Shown piece after piece: positions 1-10,145 of a stretch of DNA of 64,000 nucleotides; the stretch's first letter is position 1; each line of letters opens with the position of its first letter. Made by a program: the position numbers and the translations under genes. The notes beneath the pieces were generated by a model. That model did not search any database. It was not told the DNA's origin and saw only the letters and a program-made list of their open reading frames with translations. Source of the DNA: Chloranthus sessilifolius. Its lineage: Eukaryota > Streptophyta > Magnoliopsida > Chloranthales > Chloranthaceae. The stretch spans positions 105,091,097-105,155,096 of the forward strand of contig CM037590.1 in NCBI GenBank assembly GCA_021018995.1, read 5' to 3'.

Positions 1-236
1 GTAGGAGTCCTTTGTCTAGACTCCGCTAAGATATCCCATCATGTTTGGATACTGAATGGATGGCTTGGATCTCTTGGTAGTTCTAGCTGATCTTCATGCA
101 CTCTAAGTGGAAGGATCATTTTCTTGATGATGTTACAAATGTTTTGTTCCATTTGCACTTTTCTCCAGCTAATGGTAGTAGGATTGGTTGCTATAATAAT
201 TTTGTTAAAAAGAAAAATCTGTAAAATACGCATCAA
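1..236 (-). pseudogene. LINE (non-LTR retrotransposon) ORF2 fragment
   Basis: Read on the minus strand, this segment gives an open frame ending in FSIQT, a stop, then WDILAE. This resembles the stretch between the reverse transcriptase and the zinc-finger part of plant LINE proteins, where a hydrophobic 'D-x-L-W-x-x-F-S-V-K-S-A-W' pattern is usual. The window edge cuts off the rest. There is an in-frame stop and no usable start, so it is a dead fragment. The RNase H remnant at 1865-2256 is on the same strand but lies upstream in reading order, so the two are probably pieces of different copies. The call rests on a short pattern only. Confidence 0.35.
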
Positions 237-1864
237 TTTATTTATAAAAAAAAAGACAACTACAAGGATGGGCTAAGAGAGATTATTAGCCACAGACTTG
301 TAGACAAAGACTAAAAAACACAGCTATAGCCCTCATCTCATAAACAGTAAAAAATCAAAATACATTAGCGTCATCTTATAAACAAGGTGTGATTTGAAGT
401 TTTATATATTCAGACCTACTCAACCACTACGGCTGATATTCCTTGGATCTTAGAATACTCATAGAGGGATGTAGATTGATAAGTATGCCTTGTCCTTTTA
501 ACTGATTATTTATTTGTTTAAACTGGATGCTATTTTTTTTTGTGAATTGCTGAAAGAAAGCATAGAGATGGAGATGAAAATTTTCTATTTATCCTTTAAG
601 GTGTTGAAAATGTGCTTTTTTTTCTTTTTTCTATTGGATTTTGGATTTGGGACATTTTATTTTATGTTAATACAGTATTTTGGCTTTATCATCTCTACCT
701 TTAATAAAGATTACAAACTTTTTACTTCCTATAAATAAGGCCATTTAGGCTTGCTTGATAATGCTTCTTACATGAAAAATTCAGTAAAAACTAATGGACA
801 TGAATATTTCAGTGCTCAAGTCCGTGGTCAAATCTCAGCCACTAATTCATTGTTGTTTTACCTACACAAATTCCGGGGTGGAACAGTGCAAATCTGTCCT
901 ATACAGGGCATAGAAAATTGCTGAATTTAGGACTGCCATTTCATACATAAATAAACTGCTAAAATTTATAATAAAATTCATGGTAATAGATGAACCAGTG
1001 ATGGTCATTCATACCAAAATTTAGCTCACAATATTGAGTAATTTGTCCTTCAAAAATTCTAAACCGAGACTGTGCAAATTATGATAATTGTTCATAGTCC
1101 ATAGAATTTGGGACAAACACTCGCTCCTTAATATAAAATTTAGGGGTGCAAATGTGTCAGATGGGCTTGACCTGATTATAAATGGGTCTGGGCTTGATAT
1201 TGGACTCATTCAGGTCAGATCCGGGACTAAAACACCAACCTGATTATTAAATATGTTGGGAGACTTTGAATAATGAATGAACAATTAGGCCTTTGGTCTT
1301 AGATGCTTGTAGGATCTCTATCTAGTGCAGTTGAGCTTTCAGTTTATCTATATTTTGCTCTTACCACAATTGAGCATCCACTCCTACATTGTTTGATTTA
1401 GAGTTGTGGTGCTAATGGTCTGATAGAGTTTCAATGATACTTAGCTACTGTGCAATTGATTGAAGCAATCATAATAGACACACCTTGTGGGTCGAGTTCC
1501 ATTCTTTTTCAAGCTTATTTCTCCATGCTTCACCCTTCGTCAACTGGTATTGAAGTTTTTTCTCGTATATATGATACTTTATTCTAAAAAGATCTACTTG
1601 CATATGTTCAAAAAATTCTCTTATGACGAGGTTGTAATGTTTGAGTGCTAAATGATTAGTGTTTAATGAAATTCTAAAAAAAATTTGAAAACTTTTTAGA
1701 TCTTTTTAGAATTTTGAAACCACAATAATAGGGTATTTACAACAGTAATATGCCCAAGAGTAAAAAATGGCATGACTCTAAGCCAAAGCAACTTTGACCA
1801 AGCAGCCGCACTTTACAACTGTACAAAATAAGAGATTGAAAAGGCCTCACCGTATCTTCATTTT
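237..1864. other. Intergenic DNA, no gene seen
   Basis: AT-rich sequence with short chance ORFs and no recognisable protein motif. It contains the GGGTGCAAATG-type repeat listed at 1141-1265. I see nothing else that can be supported. Confidence 0.6.
1141..1265 (+). repeat. Possible hAT-type terminal repeat, degenerate
   Basis: The stretch begins TAGGGGTGCAAATG and continues with GGGTCTGGGC/CTCATTCAGGTC motifs. This imitates the 'gggtgcaaatgggtcgggt' ends common on non-autonomous hAT-like elements in plants. No target duplication or matching opposite end was found nearby, so only a fragment is called. Confidence 0.3.
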
Positions 1865-2256
1865 CAGTAAGAATAGTTCCCAGTAGTGATATAGATATCC
1901 AGATTTGTTAACGTGTCAGCCACGCTATTTCCATCTCTTGCAGTTTGTATGATCAAATATGTTTGAGATTTCAAGGAGCCAAAGTCGTTAGTTGATGTCA
2001 TCTAGTCACATTAGAGGAATCTTCTGCAGTGTTCACCAACCCGCTAGTGATGGCCTATTTTTTGACCCACAAGTAGCCTTAAGTCAGCCCAAACAATTGG
2101 TCCGGAACAGTCAATAATCACAGTACCTTTATAATCTGTCGCTATGCCACCCAATGCACTTGGTTCAGGATTAGGAAGTGAGTATCCATCAAAATTAAGT
2201 TTAAGGGATCCACTTGGAGGTTTGGGCAAAATTTTGACTTCCCCACACCGAATCAC
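1865..2256 (-). pseudogene. RNase H-like (RVT_3) domain of a plant LINE
   Basis: On the minus strand the translation carries the plant RVT_3 RNase H pattern in order. First comes LKLNFDGYS with the first catalytic Asp, then a glycine-containing strand (ALGGIATDYKG). Next is AEDSSNV, where family members usually have GDSxxV, and finally RDGNSVADTLTNL, equivalent to R-x-x-N-x-x-A-D. One stop interrupts the frame between the third and fourth motifs, and no transcription unit surrounds it. In intact elements this domain sits at the C-terminus of LINE ORF2 and degrades the RNA strand during target-primed reverse transcription. Free-standing RVT_3 genes also exist in plants, but the stop and lack of flanking exons favour a transposon relic. 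Confidence 0.6.
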
Positions 2257-3340
2257 CTCTACTATGTTTCAATGAATATGATTACTATTGAATAATTTAA
2301 TCTCCTAAATATGAAATTGACCAAAGAATGGAACATGTTTCTATGGATTACACCATCAATGGCTTAAGATGTGGGTGATCTGTACCGTCAATGTCATAGA
2401 AGATCCTAGATTGAAGTGCAATAGGCCCAACAATGGTGTCTTAAGGATATTTAAACCATCCGATCTGTGAACTATAATATCAACCGTTATGAGAAGTTTC
2501 AATGGATGATATTAATGTTCATAAATGGGATGGTTCACATCCACTTCTAGGCATGTTTCTTTGGGCTGAGACATGTTCCAAAGATAGATTGCCACTGGAA
2601 TAGTTTACATTGATCATAACTGTGCATTCCCTGGCATAATGATAATCACACTTCAATGGTGTGAGATAAAAAAGTCACATTTTAATGATATAAGATCATT
2701 TAAACACCATTTTGGTGTTTAAATGTTGGTCAGGCGCCATTATCCCTTTAGAAAATGGATTTTACCAAATATCTGAAAATACTTAAAAAGCATTTTGCTG
2801 TAGTCATGTCAGGATCATTATAGAAATAAAAGCCCAAAGACCTGTCTCCCTTGTTTATGTGATTACCTGAATTTTAGTGAATCTTATTCTTATATTTATC
2901 ATTTAATTCCAATATCAGTTTTGGAACATTGTTCTCATGCTCTGGAGGCCCGGATTAACAATGTATGGCATGTCTATATCAATATGTAATTTTGTGGCAT
3001 AAAGATAGCAACGTAGTTGTTTAATTGATACTATAGAATTATTCATGTAAGAATTTCAGGTTCAAATTTCAACCAGAACTGTAGGGAATACACGCATGGG
3101 GCAGTAATACGCTTTCCATCATGTACGTTCTTATGATATTTGCTATCTACTTAATCAGTTTTTTCTTCTTGGGTTGCTAATTTTATTGGTCTATGCTTGT
3201 AGTTGAGGCATTGGAGATATTTATAGGTAGTTCAGAATACAAAGATGTATGGAGTCTAATTCTTCAATAAATTTTTTTTTTTTTTTCTGGATTTCTAGGT
3301 TTTGTTTATTACTTTACTATTCCTCATTTTTAGGGCTGTT
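2257..3340. other. Intergenic DNA, no gene seen
   Basis: No coding motif on either strand. Contains a perfect short palindrome at 2698-2724 and a long T tract near 3272-3287. Confidence 0.55.
2698..2724. repeat. Perfect 12-bp inverted repeat with 3-bp loop
   Basis: ATTTAAACACCA (2698-2709) is followed by TTT and then its exact reverse complement TGGTGTTTAAAT (2713-2724). It may be the centre of a foldback/MITE-like element. No larger inverted arms were recognised. Confidence 0.6.
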
Positions 3341-3352
3341 AGGGGAGGGCTT

Positions 3353-3420
3353 GGGCCTGTAGCACAATGGAAGGTTGACAATATTGCAACTTCAAAGGTT
3401 GCAGGTTGAAGCCCAGCTTA
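3353..3420 (+). repeat. tRNA-like SINE head (Pol III boxes A and B)
   Basis: TAGCACAATGG near 3360-3370 matches the tRNA A-box pattern, and GGTTGAAGCCC at 3404-3414 matches the B-box, with tRNA-like spacing. The anticodon-arm region does not fold into a convincing tRNA, and an A/G-rich stretch follows. A SINE head or tRNA pseudogene fits better than a functional tRNA gene. Confidence 0.4.
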
Positions 3421-3469
3421 CCTATGAAAAAAGGGGGGGGGGTGTTAAAAGGTCACTTCATGCCTTTAA

Positions 3470-3745
3470 CAGGCTTGGGGTTCAAATGGGTTTGGTTTGG
3501 GTCTGGTTGACTTCAACCCTAACCCAACTTGCCACCCTTGTCCTCCACCTGAATCCAACTAGATTAGCAAATACTCGGGTTAGGTCAGGGGGTCAAGAAA
3601 CCTCAACCTGCACCAGACCCGTTTAATAACCATGTTGGGATTTTCAACCTGACTCGCCTTGATGGGTTGAAAATCTGAACCCAAACCAGACCCACAGCAG
3701 GTTCAGTCACTTGATCCCTCGGGTTTACCCGACCCATTTGCATGT
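3470..3745. repeat. GGGTC/GACCC-rich dispersed repeat, hAT-like end
   Basis: The segment is built of variants of gggtt(t)gggtc and its complement and closes with TTTACCCGACCCATTTGCAT. This is the mirror image of the end seen at 1141. Such sequence is typical of non-autonomous hAT-like repeats in plants. The boundaries are approximate. Confidence 0.35.
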
Positions 3746-4583
3746 TTACTCTTTAGTAATTGGGCCTAAAGAACTGGTTTTTGCCCAGCCTACATTATAG
3801 CATTAAGTCATTAACGGACAATGCCTGAATGTAAATGTTAGTTTACCTAGGCATAAGCTTTATTTATTAATCAGGTCTGAATTCAGCCCCAGGCCCAGTC
3901 CATTGACAAGCTGCTAATTTTAGGCATAAATAATGAATGAATTGATGCATGGTTGTGGCACCCATGCATGCCCCACCTCCCCACTTCAAACATTGTTTTT
4001 TCTCCCACTTCAGGACCAACAATAATGTTTTTGTCCCTGCCATGTGGATGCATTGAGATGATTAAGGATGCCCAATTGATTTGCCAACTCACCTTTGACG
4101 TCAAAAGTCTTATGGGTTTTTTCTTAATAGTTGACTTGTATTTGATATTCCCACCTTGTTGTGTTTAAACTTCTAAGTCACATATTTTTCGTTGTAATGA
4201 AAAATCTATCAAAAAGTGAACTGCTACAATTTGCATAGCTGAAATGGCCACCTGAGGTTTCCCGAATTATAAAATGTAGACGTGGAGGTGGAAATTCCAG
4301 CCGATCACTGAAAAAGCCCTTGCAGTTCATTTTATTGTTGATCTTGTGGGCACTAATATTATGTAGGTGCGTTTCCTCAATCTTTTATTTTAGGTATATA
4401 TAAAGAAATATAGGTTTCTTCTTGGAATGATAGAATGTGGCTGGAGGCAACTATTATTGTAGTATCACTAAAATTTTGGTGTGGCAGATCTGTTGAACAA
4501 CTTTCTGATTGTCCTTCAAAGCCCACCTTCGCACTACTCGATGTATTTATTCCCAGCTAAAGTAGCTTTTTTTTTTTAAACTA
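3746..4583. other. Intergenic DNA, no gene seen
   Basis: Overlapping open frames occur on both strands near 3883-4168, but neither has recognisable motifs. No feature is supported. Confidence 0.5.
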
Positions 4584-4653
4584 GGGGTAAGGCTGCCTAC
4601 CATCCCAGTAATCCCTCTTAAAGCGGGAGCCTTGTGCACTGGGTACGACCTTA
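4584..4653 (+). repeat. Au-like plant SINE fragment
   Basis: GGGTAAGGCTGCCTAC at about 4585-4600, then GCGGGAGCC and TTGTGCACTGGGTACG at about 4623-4648, are the conserved blocks of the widespread Au-type SINE body. The tRNA-derived head and a poly-T or TTG tail are not visible, so the copy is truncated. Confidence 0.55.
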
Positions 4654-5149
4654 GATTGATGAATGCACAAATACATGTGTACATATGTATATATGGTCTA
4701 TGTACAAATGTGCGTGTGTATTCATGCATGCAGGTATGTGTAAATCATAAAAGTGAGAGATGTCTTAAGATGGTACTAGGCATCATATGGTTCATCTTTT
4801 CTGGTCTTGCAAAGGGGCGTGATGACCACCCACTGATGCAATTATCAGGTTACTATTCCCTTCCCTTTTCAAGACTGAAAAGGGCATGCTGTCATGGTGC
4901 TTAAACACCATACCACAATGGACCTAGGAAAGCACTAATGTATTAATCCTATTTGAGATATTTTCCTCAAACCTATCTTGTGACTGTAAGGTAAAGCTTA
5001 AATGCTGAATCCTATCACATTATAGTACTAAGTAGTTATATATTTTGATCAAATCTTCTTTCTTCCTCTTAAGTAGCTTAAATTCTATTTTTGTTATACT
5101 AATTTTCAAATTCCAAAATTCTAATGCTTTTCTCCATAGTTATTAGTTA
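4654..5149. other. Intergenic DNA, no gene seen
   Basis: AT-rich, with an ACATATGTATATATG-type simple repeat near 4680-4700. No gene or regulatory element is supported. Confidence 0.5.
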
Positions 5150-5210
5150 AGAGGTTTCAACATTTGTGCTCCAGTAGGAGAATGGTCATCCTACCACTGT
5201 GCTACGAGTC
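5150..5210 (-). repeat. tRNA-like sequence (SINE head or tRNA relic)
   Basis: On the minus strand TAGCACAGTGG (5204 down to 5194) matches an A-box, and TGTTGAAACCT (5162 down to 5152) resembles a B-box about 32 nt later. The acceptor stem does not pair. A functional tRNA is unlikely. Confidence 0.35.
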
Positions 5211-5367
5211 CAAGCCCTATGATATAAAGTGTTTTAATGGGGTTGCATATCACACAGCCTAAAGATCATCCATATTAGAACATTGAAATTATCTAATTAG
5301 AGCGCTTCTCAAGTGTAGTCCTTTACTTTTACTGTGCTTGATTTCTTATTGTTGTTCGCATTTTCAG

Positions 5368-5475
5368 GCACGATTGCAACTTGGTGTGGCAAGAAAGGTG
5401 ACCATTACCAAGGACACCACCACCATTATAGCTGATGTAGCAACTAAAGACGAGATCCAGGCCAAAATTGCACAA
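5368..5475 (+). pseudogene. CPN60: Truncated exon of a plastid chaperonin-60 subunit gene
   Basis: A splice acceptor (TTTTCAG, ending at 5367) is followed by an open exon. Its translation, QLGVARKVTITKDTTTII then ADVATKDEIQAKIAQ, is the apical/intermediate region of the chloroplast Cpn60 (RuBisCO-binding) subunit, closest in pattern to the alpha type. Chaperonin 60 forms the double-ring ATPase that folds RuBisCO and other stromal proteins. The expected continuation (KKEL and the following helix) is missing: from 5476 the sequence is retrotransposon LTR. The first codons also look damaged, with ARLQLG where family members have a longer TI(D/E)QLG. No other Cpn60 exon is visible in the window. 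It is a pseudogene, a TE-broken gene, or a captured gene fragment. Confidence 0.75.
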
Positions 5476-6012
5476 ACCTCCACTACGCGAGTTGTGCTAT
5501 TCACTTCACAAGGAGTTGAGCGAGATCAAAACTCCTCTATGTGAGACCCTTGAGACAGGAATCACCTGAAGCTCTACTGTGCCAGATAAGACAAATCATT
5601 ACAAATTCTTCCTCGCGAGCGCATTTCAGGGCAAAGCATTTGCGCGGCAAGTCAAAGCCTTCTATGTGAGTGATAAGCTTTCCAAGCCAAATCTCACCTC
5701 GCGAGCACTCTGCAAACTGCACAACTGCATTAAAGAACCAAGCCAACCCCGCGAATCTCAGGTTCTCCACTTCTCATTCCATACTTAAGGACCTTTTAGA
5801 GATTTCCCCAAGTCCAGGGCACACATCCCGAGGCCCTGATCTCTATGCATGCATCTCAAGACACCCAAGGATTGTAACCAAGCCACGTCTGCCATAAAAT
5901 TAGGGTTTAATCTCCTTTTGGCCAAGGCATCAATAAATGAGTATATAAGCTATAATTTAAAGTTAGAAAATCATCTCTCCTTCAACCTGAGTTAGTTGTG
6001 AGCTCTAGCAGA
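5476..6012 (+). repeat. Partial LTR, truncated at both ends
   Basis: Aligns almost continuously with 34790-35310 of the element B 3' LTR, including CpG words such as CTCGCGAGC and the TATATAAG promoter at 5942-5949. It starts in mid-LTR and stops at AGCTCTAGCAG, where gag coding sequence begins. The rest of the LTR, the primer site and the 5' half of gag are therefore deleted. It could belong to element 1 or be the left LTR of element B. Confidence 0.75.
5942..5949 (+). promoter_or_regulatory. LTR TATA box (TATATAAG)
   Basis: Same octamer and context (GAG-TATATAAG) as in the LTRs at 13128 and 35248, downstream of the CpG-word array. Confidence 0.6.
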
Positions 6013-6895
6013 TCCCAATGTGGCAGCTTGTCCAAGTATTTTATCAAGTAATTAATGCCAAGAGTAGGGATATAGTGGATGCTTCCTGTAGTGGTAGCTA
6101 CCTCCACAAGACAGCTGAGAAATCTTGAGAGCTACTTGACATAATAAGAGAGAATTCTATGCAGCAGGAGTCTTTGTCACGCAATGACAGTCAGATTCTA
6201 GCTAAGATGGTGAAAGAGGCCACCCCTAGAGGTGGAATATATGAAGTCAAGGTGCAAGATGATCTGGAGAGGGAGGTGGACAACTTGAGCTTGAAGTTTG
6301 ACAAATTGATGAATGTGATGCAGCCTCGGATGGTTGCACATGTGGAGGAGGCATGTCTGATATGCCAATCCCCCACACATTCTACTCATGATTGTTCATC
6401 TACCAACCAATTTCTGGATTTTGTTATGAAGCATGCCAATGCTGGTCAAACCTTTGGGCAGCAGTCTGCTGGGTATTCTTGGAGGAACCACCCAAATCTG
6501 AGGTGGTGACAAGACTCATATCCATAACCCCCAGCAGCAACAGATGGTAGCTCCCTACAAACCCCAGCACCAGGTTAATCAAAATTACTCACCAAGGAAA
6601 AATTTCTTGTTACATGCTCCACAGTCTAACCAATTGGCTCTGCCACCTCAACATCCCAGATCCTCTTCATTTGAAGAGCAGATGCTGACTTTAATGCAGA
6701 ACTTGGGGAACTTGGTGCAGACTGTCAATTCTCATGGATAGAGCATTAAAAAGATTGAGGACCAGCTTGGTCAGATCTGTAATGCTCTGAATAGGAGGGA
6801 GGAAGGAAAATTGCCTAGTTAGCCCCTGATAAACCTGAAAGGTCAGTTTATGATTGGTGATGCATCCTCTACTCAGGAGGAAGCTAGTGCCTAGT
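6013..6895 (+). pseudogene. gag: Athila-type gag, 3' half, broken
   Basis: Encodes the C-terminal half of the capsid/nucleocapsid polyprotein. The start corresponds to the WQLVQ-FYQ region of element A gag. Then come the SRDIVDASC block, a charged helix (LEREVDNLSLKFDKL) and one zinc knuckle, CLICQSPTHSTHDC (C-x2-C-x4-H-x4-C). A Gln/Pro-rich tail follows with YSWRNHPN, typical of Athila gag. Stops occur within the frame (for example near 6125, 6507, 6740 and 6822), and the N-terminal retrotransposon-gag helices are missing. Element A at 19300-20280 is the nearest relative in the window. Gag would package the element RNA. This copy cannot. Confidence 0.8.
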
Positions 6896-7738
6896 GAGCC
6901 AAATATTGGTGATAATTGTATCATATGTATGAAAATTTTTATGTTGAATTGTGTTCTTTAGAATTCTGTCATTTGTGTTTTGTGTGTTATGTTGGTTTGA
7001 TTGTTTTGCTTTGTATGTGTTTTAATTATTTATGAATGAAAACATGTGCCTTTGTATCATCTGAATCGACTGTGTTTGTTGATGAATGGCTGAGATACCC
7101 TGATCATGATTTGCATAAAATCGAGCTGAAAAACTACTTTTATAATTCTGCTATGTTGATGAACAGCTGATTAAAAATGGATATAAGCTTTTTATGAGTG
7201 AACTGAAGCACCTGTCTGAGGCTTGGTGCTCATACACAGTGGTTGGGTGCACAACAGCATGAGGCACCAACCAATGTGCTGCATTGAGATTACAAGAGTG
7301 AAGGCTGTGTAAGAAATACTATCTCGCTAAGTTGGAAGGCTTAAATTTGTTGCGCGAGCCATCTTTTGGCTTCCTCGCGTGCTAGAACAGCTAAGCCCTG
7401 ACTGTGAAAGTGTCTCACGGAGTTGCTTTCTACTCATCTTTCTCTGTTTTCCTCTCCATAGCTTGAGCCACTCCATCTGAAGCTTTTTCCTCTCACCATT
7501 TTGCTCCCTAGCTATTCCTGGTTACTTTGAGCATGGTTTGGGGGGATTTAAGCCACTATGCACATTTCTACGTGGAACCCTAGCTCGCATTGGGTAAGCT
7601 CTGCAACTCTCCCTCTGTGTGTTGATTGGTTTAGTAAATTAGAGAGAGAGAAGATGAATTTTGATATTTTTGGGGCCTACTTAGAGTAATCTACATTCTC
7701 TGAGATCTGTGTGCCCTGTTTTGAGATTTGGAGCACCT
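6896..7738 (+). other. Spacer upstream of accessory ORF, with 5'-UTR intron signals
   Basis: Noncoding. The first part resembles the sequence just after integrase in the other copies. Around 7330-7430 there is a short CpG-word cluster (CTCGCTAAG, TTGCGCGAG, CCTCGCGTG). A splice donor GGGTAAGC (GT at 7594-7595) and an acceptor TTTTGAG (AG at 7724-7725) delimit a possible 132-nt intron ending just before the accessory ORF start at 7739. Element B has a predicted intron of the same length at the same position. Confidence 0.5.
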
Positions 7739-10145
7739 ATGGCCAAAAGTTCAAAATTCATTGATACATTGGTGGCTATGTTAAACCCTGCTCTTAGTGG
7801 CAGCCCTGTGGCCACTAAAAAATCTGCAAGGATTACAGAGGCCTCCACATTGGAGACCTCTGAGGTGCCCTCCCCTGGTGTTGAACCCACAATCTCAAAG
7901 GAAAAGAAGAAATCTACCCCAAAGAAGAGGGCTAGAGACCACCCACCTACTAAGGGCCTTGAAAAATCAAAGAAGAAGCAGAAAAAGGGTAAGGTTGTGA
8001 CCCCTGTGGCCCTTGAGGTTGCGGAGGAAGAGAATACTGATTATGTTAGGGTCCCTTCTGAGTTAGTGTTGGCAATTCCGCTGGAGGCAGACTATTTTTG
8101 ATAAAGCCTACTTTGAGGAGCTACCAGATACCTCTACCTCCATTGAATATCTGAGTAAGGCAACTCTGCTGCCACTGTTGAGACCCTCAATGCAGCTGAT
8201 GTTTCCAAGATTAGTCATATTGTTTTATCAGAATATGAGGTTGAGGACTGGTGATGATGGGAACCCAGCACTGCTGGATCTGATTGATAATTTTGAAATG
8301 CTGTTTAACCAATCTGACATTGCAAGGGTACTAGGGATACCAGCTGGGTATGACCCTAAGTTTGGCTTGGGACCTCCCCTGACTGCCACCATTACAAAGA
8401 TAGCCAGAGAACTAACTGGAGGAATCATGGCTTCAGGGGACTTAATCAGGAAAAGAGATCTGCACTCCAACCTCAAATTCATGGATGGGGTGCTGAGGAA
8501 AAATATGTTTTGCTCAGGTCATGAGCAAGAGAGGAGGTCCCCTATAGCTGATGCCCTTCTCTCATTTCACAGAAACCACTACTTGGATGCAGCCAAGTTA
8601 GTTTTTGAAGGGATTAAGGACTTGTGTGAGAAAGTGAAGGTTAATAAGAAATTGCAAGCCCTTCCCTACTGCAGGCTGATTACTACACTACTGAAAGATG
8701 GGAAATACTCCTTCAAAAGGGAGGAGGAGACAGTGGCCCTAAGCCCCAAAAATAGTGGAAAGAAATAATGGGTTATCGTGGCACAATGATGAGAAAGAGG
8801 GAGAAGAGGAAGGAATCATTGAGAGAAGCAGCCCCCACCATTCAGGAAGTGGCTGATGCTGCTGCTGCTGCCACTGCTGAGGCAGCAACCTCTGTTGGGC
8901 CAGCCAGGTCACCAACCTCTACACCCATTGCCCCACCACCTCCATCCTCATCCCAGCCCTCACAGCCCCACACAAGCCCAATATCCTTACCTACGCCACC
9001 CTAGCCCACATCCACCATGGCTACCTTACCCACTACTGCACCCTTACCCCCTTTTCAAGCCCAACCAGCCCACCTGTAAAAGTTGCCTACACTAAGAAAA
9101 GAAAACTCACAAAAGGCACAACCCCCATAGCATCCCATCCCACCTACATTTCCCAAACCATTCCAATCCCTGATACCACTTTCACTCTATTCACTCCACC
9201 CTACCAAACCCTACCTCCATCCCCACCATTTTACAATCCATCTACACAACTCTATCCACTCCAACCCAAACTTCCCAACAGTCACCTGTTTCCCCATCAA
9301 TCCGTCATCCTTCACCTACTCTCACACCCTTTGTCCCTATCCTAGAAGCTTCTCCCATTCCCTCTAAAAATGCTTTCACCCAAACTGACCACGAACCTCA
9401 GTCACATCCTGAACCTACCCTTGACATATATCCAACTATATCATCCTCCCCACATTTGCCTACACCCACCCCCTCTACTTCCATGGCTGGGCCTTCCATT
9501 ACTGATCTGACCCTATTTTCTGATTCTTCTACTCCCTCTCCACCTTATCCCACCCTACTCCGAGCCATGCAAGCAAATGCCTACATAAAAAGGGATGTAA
9601 TTCAAGGCATGACCGACTTGAAAGCAGCAGTGCGACAACCCCTCCTGGATAAAATTCAACTCCTTATGCTTGCCCACAAGATTGAGAAAAAGGAAATCAA
9701 GGATGACTGGAGAGAGATTATGGTCCAATGCAACTAGGAGAAGAAAAGGGTGGAGAGTCAAGAAGATGGTATCAAAGAACTAAAAGAGAGACTTCGGCTG
9801 ACTGAGGAGAGAGTTTATGAGTACGGGGTGACTATTGCAGCCTTAGAGAAAAGGACAAATGCACAAACTGACCGGGAGATGGCTGAAGCTCTTTTCCAAA
9901 AACTCAACCCTGATGTACCTCTTCAACAATCCGGTCCGGATGCCACGAGTCCTAGCCCCGCCAAACCTGGACTCAAAATCAAGGACTCTACTCCAAAGCA
10001 ATCACCAACTTCTAAGAGCAAAAGCACAACCAAGCCTAGGAAAACCACTTCAAAAAGACCACTGTCTAAGGCTGCTGCTTTAAAGATAGCAAAGGGTAAA
10101 GAGATCCAGGAACCACCGACTGAACACAAGGACTCAGATGATTGA
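7739..10145 (+). pseudogene. Large accessory ORF of Athila-like element (plant transposon-protein domain)
   Basis: Starts MAKSSKFIDT at 7739. The start is supported by the matching SKFIDT start in element B. Domain order: a Lys/Arg-rich tract resembling a nuclear localisation signal (about 7905-8005, STPKKRARDH...KKKQKKGK); a globular domain (about 8100-8765) with FYQN, GDDGNPALLDLID and FVEGIKDL-like blocks, resembling the 'putative plant transposon protein' domain; a long Pro/Ser/Thr linker (about 8770-9560); and a conserved helical block YIKRDVIQGM leading into a coiled coil. A basic tail and an acidic end (DSDD) close it. Frameshift near 8099 and several stops. Function is unknown. Position (between integrase and 3' LTR) is where other Athila elements carry an env-like ORF, but I see no signal peptide or membrane segment here. 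Confidence 0.7.

Noticed and set aside
3353..5210. Two tRNA-like segments as functional tRNA genes
   Set aside because: A- and B-box-like words are present but acceptor and anticodon stems do not pair; SINE heads or relics are more likely.
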